Source: Boswellia sacra
Taxonomy: Eukaryota > Streptophyta > Magnoliopsida > Sapindales > Burseraceae
DNA length: 64,000 bases
Reading direction: 5' to 3'
NCBI GenBank assembly: GCA_013180625.2
Contig: SNVD02011043.1
Span: 248,001 to 312,000 of the forward strand
Position 1 is the stretch's first letter; each line of letters opens with the position of its first letter. Below the pieces are notes generated by a model. The model made no database searches and had not been told where the DNA came from. It saw only the letters and a program-made list of their open reading frames with translations. Below, one piece after another: positions 1 through 11,727 of the stretch. The position numbers and the translations under genes are program-made.

Positions 1-1572
1 AACCAAGTTAAATGGTCTTAACCTGTTTTTTAAAATAAAGAAAGAATATTCCATACTTTAATGCAGAAGGAAATATCTATTTTTTTAATACTTTTTTTTT
101 GTAACCGAGGTGTTCGGGGTAGCTTACGTACACCATAACTAATCCTCGGAGAAGATTGACGCGATCACAACCCACTGTCACGGTCTCTCACTTACCTCAT
201 GGGAAAAGACAATTGTGGAGAGTCAAACCCAGGACTTCATCGTGGCCTTACCAACTCCCTTCTGATCCACCCTTGCCACTTGAACTAACCTAATGTAATT
301 ATTATTAACTTATTGAGCCATCCTAATTTTTAATTGAATCTATATTTTCTTCTTCTTAAGTTTCCATAAAGCACTTCTCAAGATGCTGCTACATATGGTG
401 CACAAAAATACAAATAATTATCAAGTCTTTCATATTACACTCGATGCTCATCTTGAAAATTAGTTTTTAAGTTTAAAATGATAAAGAATGATTGAAACCT
501 CAAACAGCGTAAACTATAAAGCTTGAAGCAATTTGATTTCATTTTACTAAGTTTTTTCTCTTTGTTTTTTGAGAAAACAAGATCTTTTCTATTTGTTTTT
601 AAGAAAACAAAATCTGTATAGAAAATATGTCAATCATTTTTGGAAATTGTGCAAGTGTCTCAACTCTCAATAACATTTTCATCGTTTTCAGAGAACAAAT
701 TTCAAACACCTAACCCCTCATAACTTTTGTGTTTGCGCTCTGAAGTCACTCTCCTCTCTCCACTAGCTGCAAACAATTAACATTTTACTATAACATATTC
801 AAACAAATAATTCTTTATAATTACTTGTATTATATATGTGAAACGACTACCTTAAATTTATTACATACTACCGACCATCAAAAACTTTGCTTGTTTGGAA
901 ACTATCAAGTACCAAAAAAAAAAAAAAAAAAGAAAAGAAAATGAAATTATCGGTATAATAATATGTTATTGCTGATAGAATAAATAGTAATGGACTATGT
1001 TTGTAATTAATTAATTGTTTACAAAGTTTGATCACCATATCATTATATCAAATTATGTATAAAATATGAGTTATTCTTCAGTCCAGACGACGGGATATAG
1101 AGAATAATGCAGGCCGTAATTAGCAAGATGAATCCAACGGCTGATAGCTCATATCACTTTAAAATTTTTATTGAAGACCATAGACTTATAGAGCAATTGA
1201 GATGGATGGAATGAATGAAAAGTTGTTAAGCAAAAGAACTTCTTAGATATTTTTATACCATTACATGGTACAACACATATATAAATTAATTAATATCCAT
1301 AGATTTTTGAGAAAAAGAGAAATATGATATGAATATGAAAAATACTTCGAAGTATATAATGATAACTTACAGAATTCTAGAGCTGCGAACAACGCGTTTT
1401 CTGGTGTTGTTTCTTTGGACGATGCCGTGGAAGTTCCCTTATCTGCAGGTGGCTGACGATGTTAATTTGTTTCTTCAACTCTTAAAATGAGCTATAATAT
1501 GAAGACTATCAATGCCTGAAATATATTATACCTGAAGGTCCAATATTATATTTATTTTCCCTCCAAAGTTTT
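1..1572 (-). repeat. Inverted copy of the region upstream of the ankyrin gene (left part)
   Basis: Read on the minus strand, 1-90 matches about 20808-20893, 300-720 matches about 20390-20760, and 1480-1572 matches about 20303-20385. All three lie in the DNA just upstream of the ankyrin gene. Two blocks have no counterpart there. One is 95-300, a non-coding segment that looks like a dispersed repeat; the other is 725-1480, where I recognise nothing beyond AT-rich DNA. The homology runs off the left edge at a point only about 150 bp short of the ankyrin start codon. An inverted copy of the gene itself may therefore lie just outside the window. I see no coding sequence here. Confidence 0.7.
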
Positions 1573-1936
1573 TGATGAGCTCATGCATGATGCATGAGGT
1601 TTCTAGAATCCCTCACATTTCAAAGGGAGGTTACCTACCTCCAAGGATGTCAAAAGGAGGTGAGGGTTAGGTGAACTACCCACCTAACTCGTTTGAAATT
1701 CCATGCAGAATTTTTCCTATAAATATGGGACGAATTCTGCCTTGATTATACATCAGAGAAACTCCAGAGAGAGTCTAGGTTCCAGAACCAGAGAGTTCTG
1801 AGAGTGTGAGAGAGTCAGGAGAGCTCCATGATTAATTTAGGGGAGTTTTGTGTAAATCTTGTATATTAATTTTCTCTGTTAATACAAGTTAATTTTCTCC
1901 CAAAATCTGTTCTGAGTTTGCATTGCATCCCCAACA
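1573..1936 (+). repeat. 5' LTR of Copia copy 1
   Basis: 364 bp with TG...CA ends. A TATA-like box lies at about 1717-1725, within the stretch shared with the LTR of Copia copy 2, and should be the promoter of the element. Confidence 0.95.
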
Positions 1937-2217
1937 AGTGGTATTAGAGCCTCGTTGAGCTCCTGGAATGTCAGAACAGAGAGAAAAAATTCAGAGAAAA
2001 TTCGTCCTCTGTTTCTGAAAAATTTCGATTTTTCGGAAAGTGTTCGAATTCCAAATTTGAAGTGTTCTGTGTGTTCGTGACGTCGTGCTGATCATTCTGC
2101 AATTTTTCGGTGACCAATCCGACCACCATAGACGCTGCACGCGCCGAGCTGCTACACTGCGAGTGGGCTTCACTCGCCTCACGCGCCACACGCGCGTCTC
2201 AAGGTTGAAGACGACCT

Positions 2218-2330
2218 ACGTCATCCAACACGTCAGCGCGCTTTTTGCCATGTCAGTATTGCCACGTCAGCTACCCCACGTCAGCAAGTGCACGTCATCA
2301 GCCACGTGTCGAAACGTCAGAGCCACGTCA
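2218..2330 (+). promoter_or_regulatory. Cluster of ACGTCA motifs in the Copia copy 1 leader
   Basis: Seven ACGTCA hexamers occur in about 113 bp between the primer-binding site and the gag start. ACGTCA is the reverse complement of TGACGT, the core bound by plant TGA-type bZIP factors, and several copies sit in a CCACGTCA context. The same leader in Copia copy 2 has nine. The motif density is seen directly; a regulatory role is inferred. Confidence 0.45.
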
Positions 2331-2695
2331 TCACAGTGGACCCCATCTACCACATCAGCAAATTTTTGAGAAATTTCATTTTGGCCCCTGTATTTCTGGG
2401 TCTTACTTTTGACCCCCTGATTTTTGAAAATTTACATTTCAGTCCTTAGAAAATAACAGTTTGGCCCATGTAGTTCTGGTGAATGTTTATGCCCCCCTTA
2501 GTTTCTAAAATTTCAGTTTAGCCCTTAAGAAATTTTAGTTTAGTCCTTAGAATTTCCAAGCTTAGTATTTATTGCCTAAAAAGAATTTTTGAGCCCCGGA
2601 AGAGGCTATTCTACCGTTTTTGACCGTTCCGAACGTAACAGTGGGCTTAGATTTTTGAAATTCAATTCTCATTTTAGTGAATTAATTATTCTAAA

Positions 2696-5600
2696 ATGGA
2701 AGAATCATCCGGAGCCATGATTAAATTGATTGCTACCAATTACACACTATGGAGGCCCAGGATGGAGGATCTCCTTAGTTGTAAGGATCTATATGATCCT
2801 ATAGAATTTCAAGGGCAGAGACCTGAGACAGAAAAAGAGGCAGAGTGGAAGAAAATTAATAGAAAATGCATCAGTTAGATCAGGCAATGGATCGACCACA
2901 GTGTCTTCCATCATGTAGCCAAGGAAACAGATGCATATTCTTTACGGACAAAATTAGAGAGTATGTATCAAGCCAAGTCAGCACGAAACAAAGCCATCCT
3001 GATGAGACGGCTTGTGAACTTGAAGTTGCGGAGCGGAACTCCTGTAGCAGAACATACAAGTGAGTTCCAGAACTTGATGAATCAGTTGACAGCAGTCGAG
3101 TTACAGCTTGAAGACGAAGAACAAGCACTTCTACTTCTCAATTCCCTTCCAGATTCATGGGAGACGTTAGTGGTCTCCATCAGTAATTCAGCACCCGGAG
3201 GCAAACTTACCATGTCAATGGTTAAGGATGCCTTGATGAACGAGGAGGCGAGAAGAAAAGATGCAGACGCTAGTCAAGATGAAGCCTACATCATGGAGAA
3301 TTGAGGAAGACAGTCTCGAGGAGAAGACTGGAGAAGAGGTAAAAGCAAAAGCAGAGGTAGATCAACAAACAGAAAGGGCAGATCAACAGATGGGCGGAGA
3401 CCCACCTACAAATGTTATCATTGTGGCAAAGAGGGTCACATGAAGAAAAATTGTCACAGTCTTCAGAAGCAGAACCAGGAGAGTTCACAAGCACATAGTA
3501 ATGAAGAGCCATGAGTTACAGTGGTAGAAGATATGACCATTTGTGCAGAAGAGACGTGCTTCCACATAGCAGACCAAGGAGTAGAATGGGTAATTGACAC
3601 AGCAGCTTCCTGCCACGTCACTCCTTGCAGAGAGATCTTCACCACATACAAAGCAAAAGACTTTGGGATAGTGAAGATGGGAAACAACAACACTGCCAAA
3701 ATCATGGGAATTGGTGATATTCAATTCCAAACGAACGTCGAGTGCAAAATAACTTTGAAGGACGTTCGTCATGTGCCAGATCTTCGACTCAACTTGCTCT
3801 CGGTAAAAGCCTTTGATCAGCAAGGCTATGAGAGCTGCTTCACCAATGGTACATGGAAGATGTTAAAAGGGGTCATGGTGGTTGCTCGAGGTAAATTATG
3901 TGATAATCTTTACAGAACCCACGTAAAGATAAACGGAGAGAGCTTTCATGTAGTAGAGCATATGGTACCTCTAGATTTGTGGCATAAAAGGCTCGGTTAC
4001 ATAAGTGAGAAGGGTTTATCAACCCTTCAAAAAAAGAAGCTGATCACTGTTTCCAAAGATGCAGCGTCTCATCCTTGCGACTATTGTTTGTACGGGAAAC
4101 AACGAAGTGTGTCATTCAGCTCCTCATCAGTGAAGAAATCAAAGCTGTTGGAGCTAGTACACAGTGATGTATGCGGACCTCTCGAAGTCGAGTCCTTAGG
4201 CGGTAAAAGGTATTTCTTGACCTTCATTGATGATGCATCTCGGAAAGTGTGGGTGTATTTCCTCAGGACGAAGGATGAAGTTCTAGAGAAGTTCAAGGAG
4301 TTTCACGCCATGGTAGAACGTGAAACGGGTAAGAAATTAAAATGCCTCCGGTCAGATAATGGAGGCGAGTATACCTCCAGAGAGTTCAATGCTTACTGTC
4401 GAAGATATGGCATTCGACATGAAAGAATGGTCCCACGCACACCACAGCACAATGGAGTGGCCGAGAGGATGAATCGAACCATCATGGAACGGGTCAGAAG
4501 CATGCTCAGATTGGCTAAGTTACCCAAGCCATTCTGGGGGGAGGCAGTTCGCACCGCCTGTTACTTAATCAACAGAGCACCATCGGCGCCACTAAACTTC
4601 GAGATTCCAGAAAATGTATGGTCTAATAAAAAGCCCTCCTATAATCATTTAAAAGTGTTTGGTTGTTTAGCCTTCGTACATGTATCCAAGGAGCTCAGAC
4701 AAAAGCTCGATGCAAGAACTGTTTCATGTATCTTCATCGGTTATGGAGATGAAGAATTCGGATACAGATTATGGGATCCCAAAGAAAAGAAAGTCATCCG
4801 GAGTAGAGATGTCGTATTTCATGAAGACCAAACATATGAAGACGCTGAAAAGACAATAATATCTAAAAATCTCACTAGCAGTGCCCCAGATATTGTTGCA
4901 GATTCTACCCCAACACCAAATGCCACAAGAAATGATGAAGTACCAGAAGAAGTTCCAGAAGTAGATCAAGAGGAGGAAAATGAAGAGATTGCTGAGCTGG
5001 GGGAGCCACAATCACCTATAGAAGCTGCTGTACCTCCTGAAAATGAAGAACCTCAGCTACGACGATCTGAGCGAGGTCGGATTCCGTCGAGGAGATATCT
5101 GAAATCAGAGTATACACTGCTTACTGATGAGGGGGAGCCAGAAAGCTTTCATGAAGCTTTATCTCATCCAGACAAAGAACGATGGCTGCATGCAATGCGA
5201 TATGAGATGAATTTTCTAGAGAAGAATAAAACTTATGAACTGGTCGAGCTCCCAGACGGAAAGAAGGCACTGAAGAACAAGTGGGTATTCAAGCTCAAGA
5301 AAGATGGAACAGGAAAGGTGATGAAGCATAAAGCCCGATTGGTGGTAAAAGGATTCCTTCAAAAGAAAGGAATTGACTTTGACAAGATCTTTTCACCGGT
5401 AGTAAAAATGTCTTCAATCCACGTCATCCTCGGATTGACCGCAAGTCTTGATTTAGAGCTTGAACAAATGGATGTGATGATAGCATTTCTTCATGGAGAC
5501 TTGCATGAAGAAATCTACATGGAGCAGCCAGAAGGATTCGAGGTTCAAGGAAAAGAAAACCTCATGTGCAAGCTCAAAAATAGTTTGTATGGCCTTAAAC

Positions 5601-6694
5601 AAGCACCAAGGCAATGGTACAAGAAGTTTGACTCCTTCATGGTGAGTCATGGGTACAAAAGAACCGCTGCAGACCAGTGTGTCTACTTCTAGAAACTTCT
5701 AGGTGGACACTTTGTTGCATTAATGTTATATGTGGACAACATGCTAATCGTCGGGAAGGATGCAACAAAAATAAAGCAGCTGAAGAAGGAACTTTCAAAA
5801 ACCTTCAATATGAAGGACTTGGGACCAGCTCAGCAAATCTTGGGGATGCACATTCATCGAGACAAAAAATAGAAGAAATTATGGCTGTCTCAGGAGAAAT
5901 ATGTTTAACGGGTGATTCAAAGATTCAACATGGATGGTGCTAAGCCAGTTAGTGTACCACTGGCTAATTATTTCAAGCTGAGCAAGAGATCATGTCCCTC
6001 ATCCAAGAAAGAGATAGAGGACATGGCGTCAGTGCCCTATTCTTCTGCTGTAGGAAGTTTGATGTATGCCATGGTGTGTACAAGGCCGGATATTGCTCAT
6101 GCTGTAGGAGTCGTGAGCAGATTTCTCTCCAATCTAGGGAAAGAACATTGGGAGGCAGTCAAGTGGATTCTCAGATACCTTAAAGGTACTTCAAAGATAT
6201 GCTTGTGTTACGAGGGAGCTGATCCAATCTTGAAAGGCTATACAGATTCAGATATTGCCAGAGATCCTAACAGTAGAAAATCCACGTCAGGTTTTGTTTA
6301 CACTTTTGCAGGGGGAGCTGTATCATAGCAGTCAAGACTACAGAAGTGTGTTGCACTATCCACGACAGAGGCAGAATACATTGCCGCAGCGGAAGCTGGA
6401 AAAGAAATGTTGTGGTTGAAGCGGTTTCTCCAAGAACTTGGGATTGAGCAAAAGGAGTACAAAGTACACTGTGACAGTCAAAGTGCTCTGGATTTGAGCA
6501 AGAATTCAGTGTACCATTCTCGAACGAAGCATATCGACATTCGCTATCATTGGATACGCGAGGTGATGGACAAGCAACTGTTGAAACTAGTGAAGATCCA
6601 TACTAAAGAGAATCCAGCCGACATGTTAACAAAAGTAGTCACTAGAGACAAGCTAGAACTCTGCAGAGACATAGTTGGACTAAAAGCTATCTGA
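2696..6694 (+). pseudogene. Copia gag-pol polyprotein, broken by seven stop codons
   Basis: One reading frame of 1333 codons runs from 2696 to 6694 with no frameshift. In-frame stops lie at 2876, 3302, 3512, 5690, 5870, 5906 and 6326. Domains in order: gag with a CCHC zinc knuckle (about 3411-3452); protease with a DTAAS core (about 3596); integrase zinc site and DDE core (about 3970-4560); reverse transcriptase (about 5250-5790); RNase H (about 6240-6690). Compared with copy 2, the second integrase zinc-site His is Tyr (3998) and the reverse-transcriptase YVDD motif is YVDN (5738), so two catalytic functions are lost besides the stops. Six of the seven stops involve C-to-T or G-to-A changes. 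Overall the protein closely resembles the tobacco Tnt1 type. Confidence 0.93.
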
Positions 6695-6740
6695 TTACTT
6701 TTGTAGTTATCCCCTTTCACATAGGATGGAGGAGGAGAAT

Positions 6741-7104
6741 TGATGAGCTCATGCATAATGCATGAGGTTTCTAGAATCCCTCCCATGTCAAAGGGAGTTT
6801 ACCTACCTCCAAGGATGTCAAAAGGAGGTGAGGGTTAGGTGAACTACCCATCTAACTCGTTTGAAATTCCATGCAGAATTTTTCCTATAAATATGGGACG
6901 AATTCTGCCTTGATTATACATCAGAGAAACTCCAGAGAGAGTCTAGGTTCCAGAACCAGAGAGTTCTGAGAGTGTGAGAGAGCCAGAAGAGCTCCAGGAT
7001 TAATTTAGGGGAGTTTTGTGTAAATCTTGTATATTAATTTTCTCTGTTAATACAAGTTAATTTTCTCCCAAAATCTGTTCTGAGTTTGCATTGCATCCCC
7101 AACA
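6741..7104 (+). repeat. 3' LTR of Copia copy 1
   Basis: 364 bp, the same length as the 5' LTR, with 8 substitutions and no indels between them. It is followed by the target duplication GTTTT. Confidence 0.95.
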
Positions 7105-7728
7105 GTTTTGCCCTAGCTAGTACTTAATTTTTGTTTCTAGGTTGGTCTTTTTGAGATCTAAAGAAGACTTTAAAACTAATTAAATCGTCTTGATGCCAAA
7201 ACCATACAAGAGGGAAAAGAAAACAGAAGGGTTTTGGTAAAGACAAAATCTAAAATAGGACAACGTTTTTCAATGCAAACGGTGACTCGTAAAACGACGT
7301 ACGTTTTGCTCCACTTTTAAAAGAACACGAAGTCTACATATTTTAGTAATATTTTAATTTATAAAACCATGAAAGCATAAAACAAATTCTACTACCATTA
7401 GGTCACTTTCTTCCGAATAATATTAACTGGTCATATTAACTAGTTATAGCTACTCATGGATGGCGTTTTTCTTAATCTTTGTCATATATGATGGCCATTC
7501 GAAGGTAAAGTAACCCTTTGTCTCTTACTCTCAAATTGTACAAATATATTAATAATCTTTCCATGCAGAAATTAATATATGTTCACCTAATACTGACTTG
7601 TCCGATTACCCTTTTTTATTGATATCGGTGGTTGGTTCATACCTTGTTTTATAATTTATATTGGCGTATCCCCAGTGTATGGTGAATATGAATATAGATA
7701 AAACTTGATCATATATAATTGTCATTAG

Positions 7729-7767
<39 letters not shown>

Positions 7768-8811
7768 GTATGTATATTTATATATGTGTGTGTATATATA
7801 AATATATCACACATATATAAATATACATTAGAAACCTTTTTTGACATGATTATTGCATTAATTTCATTGCTAGCAGCCTACAAACTTGTATTACCATGAA
7901 TGTGATGTCACTTAAGCTGTTAAAGCGATGGTATTTGAATCCCAGTTCTAACTTATATATACAAAAAAAAAATGTCACGCCAATGCCAATGTCATGACAA
8001 GGAAGCTCACGAGTCTAACTGTGATGCCGATTCCAATGCCACGCCAGGCTAAGCATTCCACTTGGAAATGTTTGGTTTTTGTTTACAAATGAAATGATGT
8101 CTAAATCATATTATGTCTTTCATATCTTATCTTCTCCCACAAATTGAGTTCATGCCAAATTTAGGAATCTCTTCTCCTAAATCTTCATCTTCTTCACACT
8201 ACAACTACTACCTTTAAACTTAGTTCTAGGACTTCATTTTTCTTAATTATTTCCTCACTTTATTAACTGCTTTCATTTACCACGTATTTTTTGCATTTGT
8301 TTATTGGGTTTTGATGGGCAAGTGGTGAAAGGCTGTACGGTCGTCTACCACCAACTTGAATGGTCGCAGTTCTAACCTTCTCCACCTTGAAGGCCCGCTT
8401 GTGCACCTGGCTTACGCTCGACAACCACGAGTTCTTGCTTTTATTTACTTCATGATTTTGATTTTTGGATTTTTTAAAAAAACTTTTTAGAATAGTTAAC
8501 TTATTAGATGGGTATAATTTGGTCAATAACATAGTACGGTTTAACATAATCAGCCAACAATTAATTAAGGCAAAGAGGAGTTAAGTGAGATTTGAATATA
8601 AAAGAATGTCATGTCATGCACGTGAAATTTCATTAAACCAGAAGCAAGGTGTGTGAAATTGACCCTTTTATCGTTGACCAAAAATCTAGTTTTAATTATC
8701 TTATTTGTTTTGCCTTATCAATCCCTTTTGGATAGTTCATGTCTAGAAACTTTGGGATATTCTTTTTGGGAAGCAAGAATAGATGTAAAACAAGTGAAAT
8801 TGATTCATAAG
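7105..8811. other. Right part of the inverted ankyrin-upstream copy, then intergenic DNA
   Basis: 7105-7330 and about 7395-7720 match 19150-20300 in reverse orientation, continuing the inverted copy interrupted by the Copia element. 7729-7763 is a CT microsatellite, followed by TA/TG-rich repeats to about 7830. 7840-8811 is AT-rich with no gene I recognise. Confidence 0.65.
7729..7763. repeat. (CT)n microsatellite
   Basis: About 17 CT dinucleotides in a row, followed by mixed TA and TG repeats to about 7830. It lies at the distal end of the inverted duplication. Confidence 0.9.
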
Positions 8812-9669
8812 TGAAGGAGCAGAAGATTATACCTCAAGTTGGACTAGATTAACAATTGATTCCCATCTCCGTTATTCAAATAGTGGCCCAACGAATGCAG
8901 TAGCACCTATGGATCAACACAGCTTCATTGGACAGAGCAGGGAAGGGTACCTGCAAAGGTACTCTGATGTCAAAGTTAGGTTCGAGATTTTGTAAAGATA
9001 ATGAGAGGTTAGATAATCATAATAGAATTGAATCCAAGTAAAAATCCATAATTTAACTAAAAATAAATGAAAGATTGAACGAGAAGAAAGATCAGGAAGC
9101 TCTAGAGAGAGCTTTTATACGTATAATGGTCTGTTCTTGGCTGAATCCCCTATTGGGAGGTTGATTTTCCCTCTATTTATCCTAAATAACCCTCGTTCCT
9201 CATCCTAAGGTTCCCATCGAGCTTCCCTCTTACCTGTGGCATCACACCATTCGTGGATTGCTTCTAGTAGTATCCATTTCCTCTTTTGGTTTTCTTCTTC
9301 TTGTAAACTCTACACCCAGCTTGCAATGACGTTTCCAATCTCTATTCTCCTTATTATCTATTGTATAAAGTTCTGTTTTTCTTCCTTATCCAGTACCATG
9401 GTTTTCCTTCTAGTTTCTCCATTTTTCCTCTTTGAGATTCGAATCATCCGGATGCTTCCTCCTTTCCCACATGAAGGCTCAACTATACTAATAAATTTTT
9501 GCAGATTTTGCCTTCTTTTTTGACGTTCCTCAACAGAAAGAAATGGGTAATGGCTAGGTGGGCTAGGCTTAAAGAAAAAACCTCACTTCAATATAGAAAA
9601 GATTTCTCAAAGGGTCTGGTTATAGGCTAAATTAAGGCTTGGGCTTGTAGACAGTTTTGTTTCCCCTCA
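8812..9669 (-). repeat. LTR (3' LTR in element orientation)
   Basis: Aligns with 12914-13768 over its whole length with scattered substitutions and small indels. It begins TGAAGGAGC and ends CCCTCA. Confidence 0.88.
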
Positions 9670-10059
9670 TTTGCCCCTATTTTTTGGACGTGGGCCTGAT
9701 TGAGCCAAAGGCTATGCGCAAAAAATCAATCTTTTTGTCTTTTGGCCCCCTCATCCCTTGGACCACCTCTGACCTTTCTTGCTCTCGTAATTTATCTCTA
9801 AAGAACCTTAGGATGCCAAGGTTAAGACTTCTTATATGCCCTCTGTTAGGGCTACACAAGGTTTGCTTACTCTAAAAAATGATCTTTTAAACAGCCCAAT
9901 TGCTTTGTAAGGATTTGCCCGAGTTTGGGGTTTTTTGTTTACCCGCTTTCCCTTTGTTTGTCTCTATTTAATTAATTTGTTCTTCATGTATTATTTTGAG
10001 CTTGGGGTGCATCTAAGGTGCCCCCTTTGATTTGAGTACTTCTATGATCCATCCCCTTT

Positions 10060-10930
10060 GTTTTCAAATGCCCCCAACTACCTTGGACCTGATAAGGACC
10101 TCTTGATTTGTCATTAGTCTGATTCCTTTTTGTTCCTAAATGCTCAGGGTTTGTTTGTGTTCCTTGTTGTTTCCCTTTGTTCTTAAATGCTTAGGGTTTG
10201 TCTGGGTTTCCCCTTATTTAGGCACCAAGTATTCTGATCTCTTCCAATATCTTTGGACCTGGCCAAGGTATCCCTTGAATCGGGCACTTAATATTCTAAT
10301 TCCTTTTGTTTCCAAATGCTTTGGAACCAAACCAAGGTCTCCTTTGATTTGGACATTTAGTATTCTGATCCTCTTATTCCTAAATGCTTTGTACCTAACT
10401 AAGGTCACCTTTGACTTAGGCATTCAGTATTATGATCCTCATTATTCTCAAATGCTTTAGACTTGACCAAGGTCACCTTTGACTTGGGCACTTAATACCC
10501 CTAAATACGTTGGACCCAACAGGGACCCGCTGAATTGGGCACTTATACCCTAAATGCCTCGCTTCCGATAAGGATCCATCTTATTTGGACACTCAGAACC
10601 CACTCAAACCCCCAAATGTCTGGGCCTTGATAAGAACCATCTGATTGGGACTCTCAGAACCCCAAATGCTTTGATCCAAATAGGAAACCCTTGATTTGGG
10701 CACTCATAACCTACTCAGAACCCCAAATGCTTTGGTCCCAATAAGAACCCCTTGGATTGGGCGTTGAAAACATATTCAGAACCCCAAACGCTTTGATTCT
10801 GATAGGAACCCCTTGATTTGGGCACTCAGAACCTACTTTAAACCCTCAATGCTTTGATTCCGATAGAAAACTCTTGATTTGGGCACTTAAAACCCCAAAT
10901 GCTTTGGTCTCGATTGGAACCCGTTGATAT
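10060..10930. repeat. Degenerate minisatellite inside the gag-only LTR element
   Basis: About a dozen imperfect units of roughly 52-66 bp. Each has a core close to AAATGCTTTG, then a block like TTGATTTGGGCACT and often CAGAACCC. Core positions include about 10313, 10379, 10449, 10661, 10727, 10787, 10848 and 10900. On the element's own strand it lies downstream of gag, where pol would be expected. I see no coding sequence in it. Confidence 0.8.
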
Positions 10931-11727
10931 AGGCATACAGTTAATAGTAAAGAAATAAATAACAAACATTCTCACATAATTTTTGTGCAAAGGACTCTAT
11001 TTCATTTCCCTTGGCACTATTTGAACCATGTATATCTGCAATTATGAGCACGAAAAAAAGGTTTTACATAATTTCTCATACAAAAAGCTTCATATATGAC
11101 TCCCCCAAGGCACATACATGCAACCTCATATCAACCATAGTATTTTTTAAGTTAAAGAGTATCCCAAGATTCAAAAATTTGCTTACAGTCCAATGTGACC
11201 AAGAGGTGAGATCCCTTATCCAAGTCTTTCTTACTCTATCATGGTCCTTCCCATTTTACATTTGCCTTATTCACCACCATTTGATCTAGTTAGACTCCTG
11301 CTACATAGCTTGATTTCCCACGCATGGTACAAATAATTTTTCTGCCATTAATATCTGTTATGTACCTTACTTAGGCCCTTTTATTCCTGGTCCTGTCATT
11401 GTTATAGATTGTCGTAAGGTTTGTCCTTGCTCATGCTCAGCTTCCCCTGGATCTTCTACCACATAACCAGTCAACATCCCCTTTCTGATCATAATCTCTA
11501 TCTAGGTTCTGAGGTTTCTATAATCTCTTGTTAAGTGCCCATAGTTTTCATGGAATGAGCAATATGCATTCTTGTCATGGGTGGACCCTTCCGGCAGAGG
11601 TTTGGGTGTATTAAAAATGCCTTTATCCTTATTATCCTGTCAAATCTCTTTGATTGAAGCCTTTAGTGGTATTAGAGGGAGTTTTGGTTTCTCTGTATCT
11701 AGCCTCCGCCACTTCTAGTCCCTTTCT

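Larger units (their letters stand above)
1573..7104 (+). mobile_element. Ty1/Copia LTR retrotransposon, Tork/Tnt1-like (copy 1)
   Basis: A complete 5.5 kb element with 364 bp LTRs (1573-1936 and 6741-7104) that start TG and end CA. It is flanked by a perfect 5 bp target duplication GTTTT at 1568-1572 and 7105-7109. The primer-binding site follows the 5' LTR at 1939-1950; it resembles the initiator tRNA-Met site with one C-to-T change. A purine tract (about 6724-6738) precedes the 3' LTR. The domain order gag, protease, integrase, reverse transcriptase, RNase H is the Copia order. Aligned by eye, the LTRs differ at 8 of 364 positions, so the insertion is fairly old. The coding frame is broken by stop codons (see its own entry). 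Confidence 0.97.

Noticed and set aside
100..290. tRNA- or SINE-like look (GGAGAGTCAAACCCAGGAC...)
   Set aside because: It resembles a T-arm in part, but I cannot fold a cloverleaf or find A and B boxes with correct spacing.
2085..2369. Open frame in the Copia leader
   Set aside because: GC-rich repeat leader without codon similarity in copy 2; it precedes gag and encodes nothing known.
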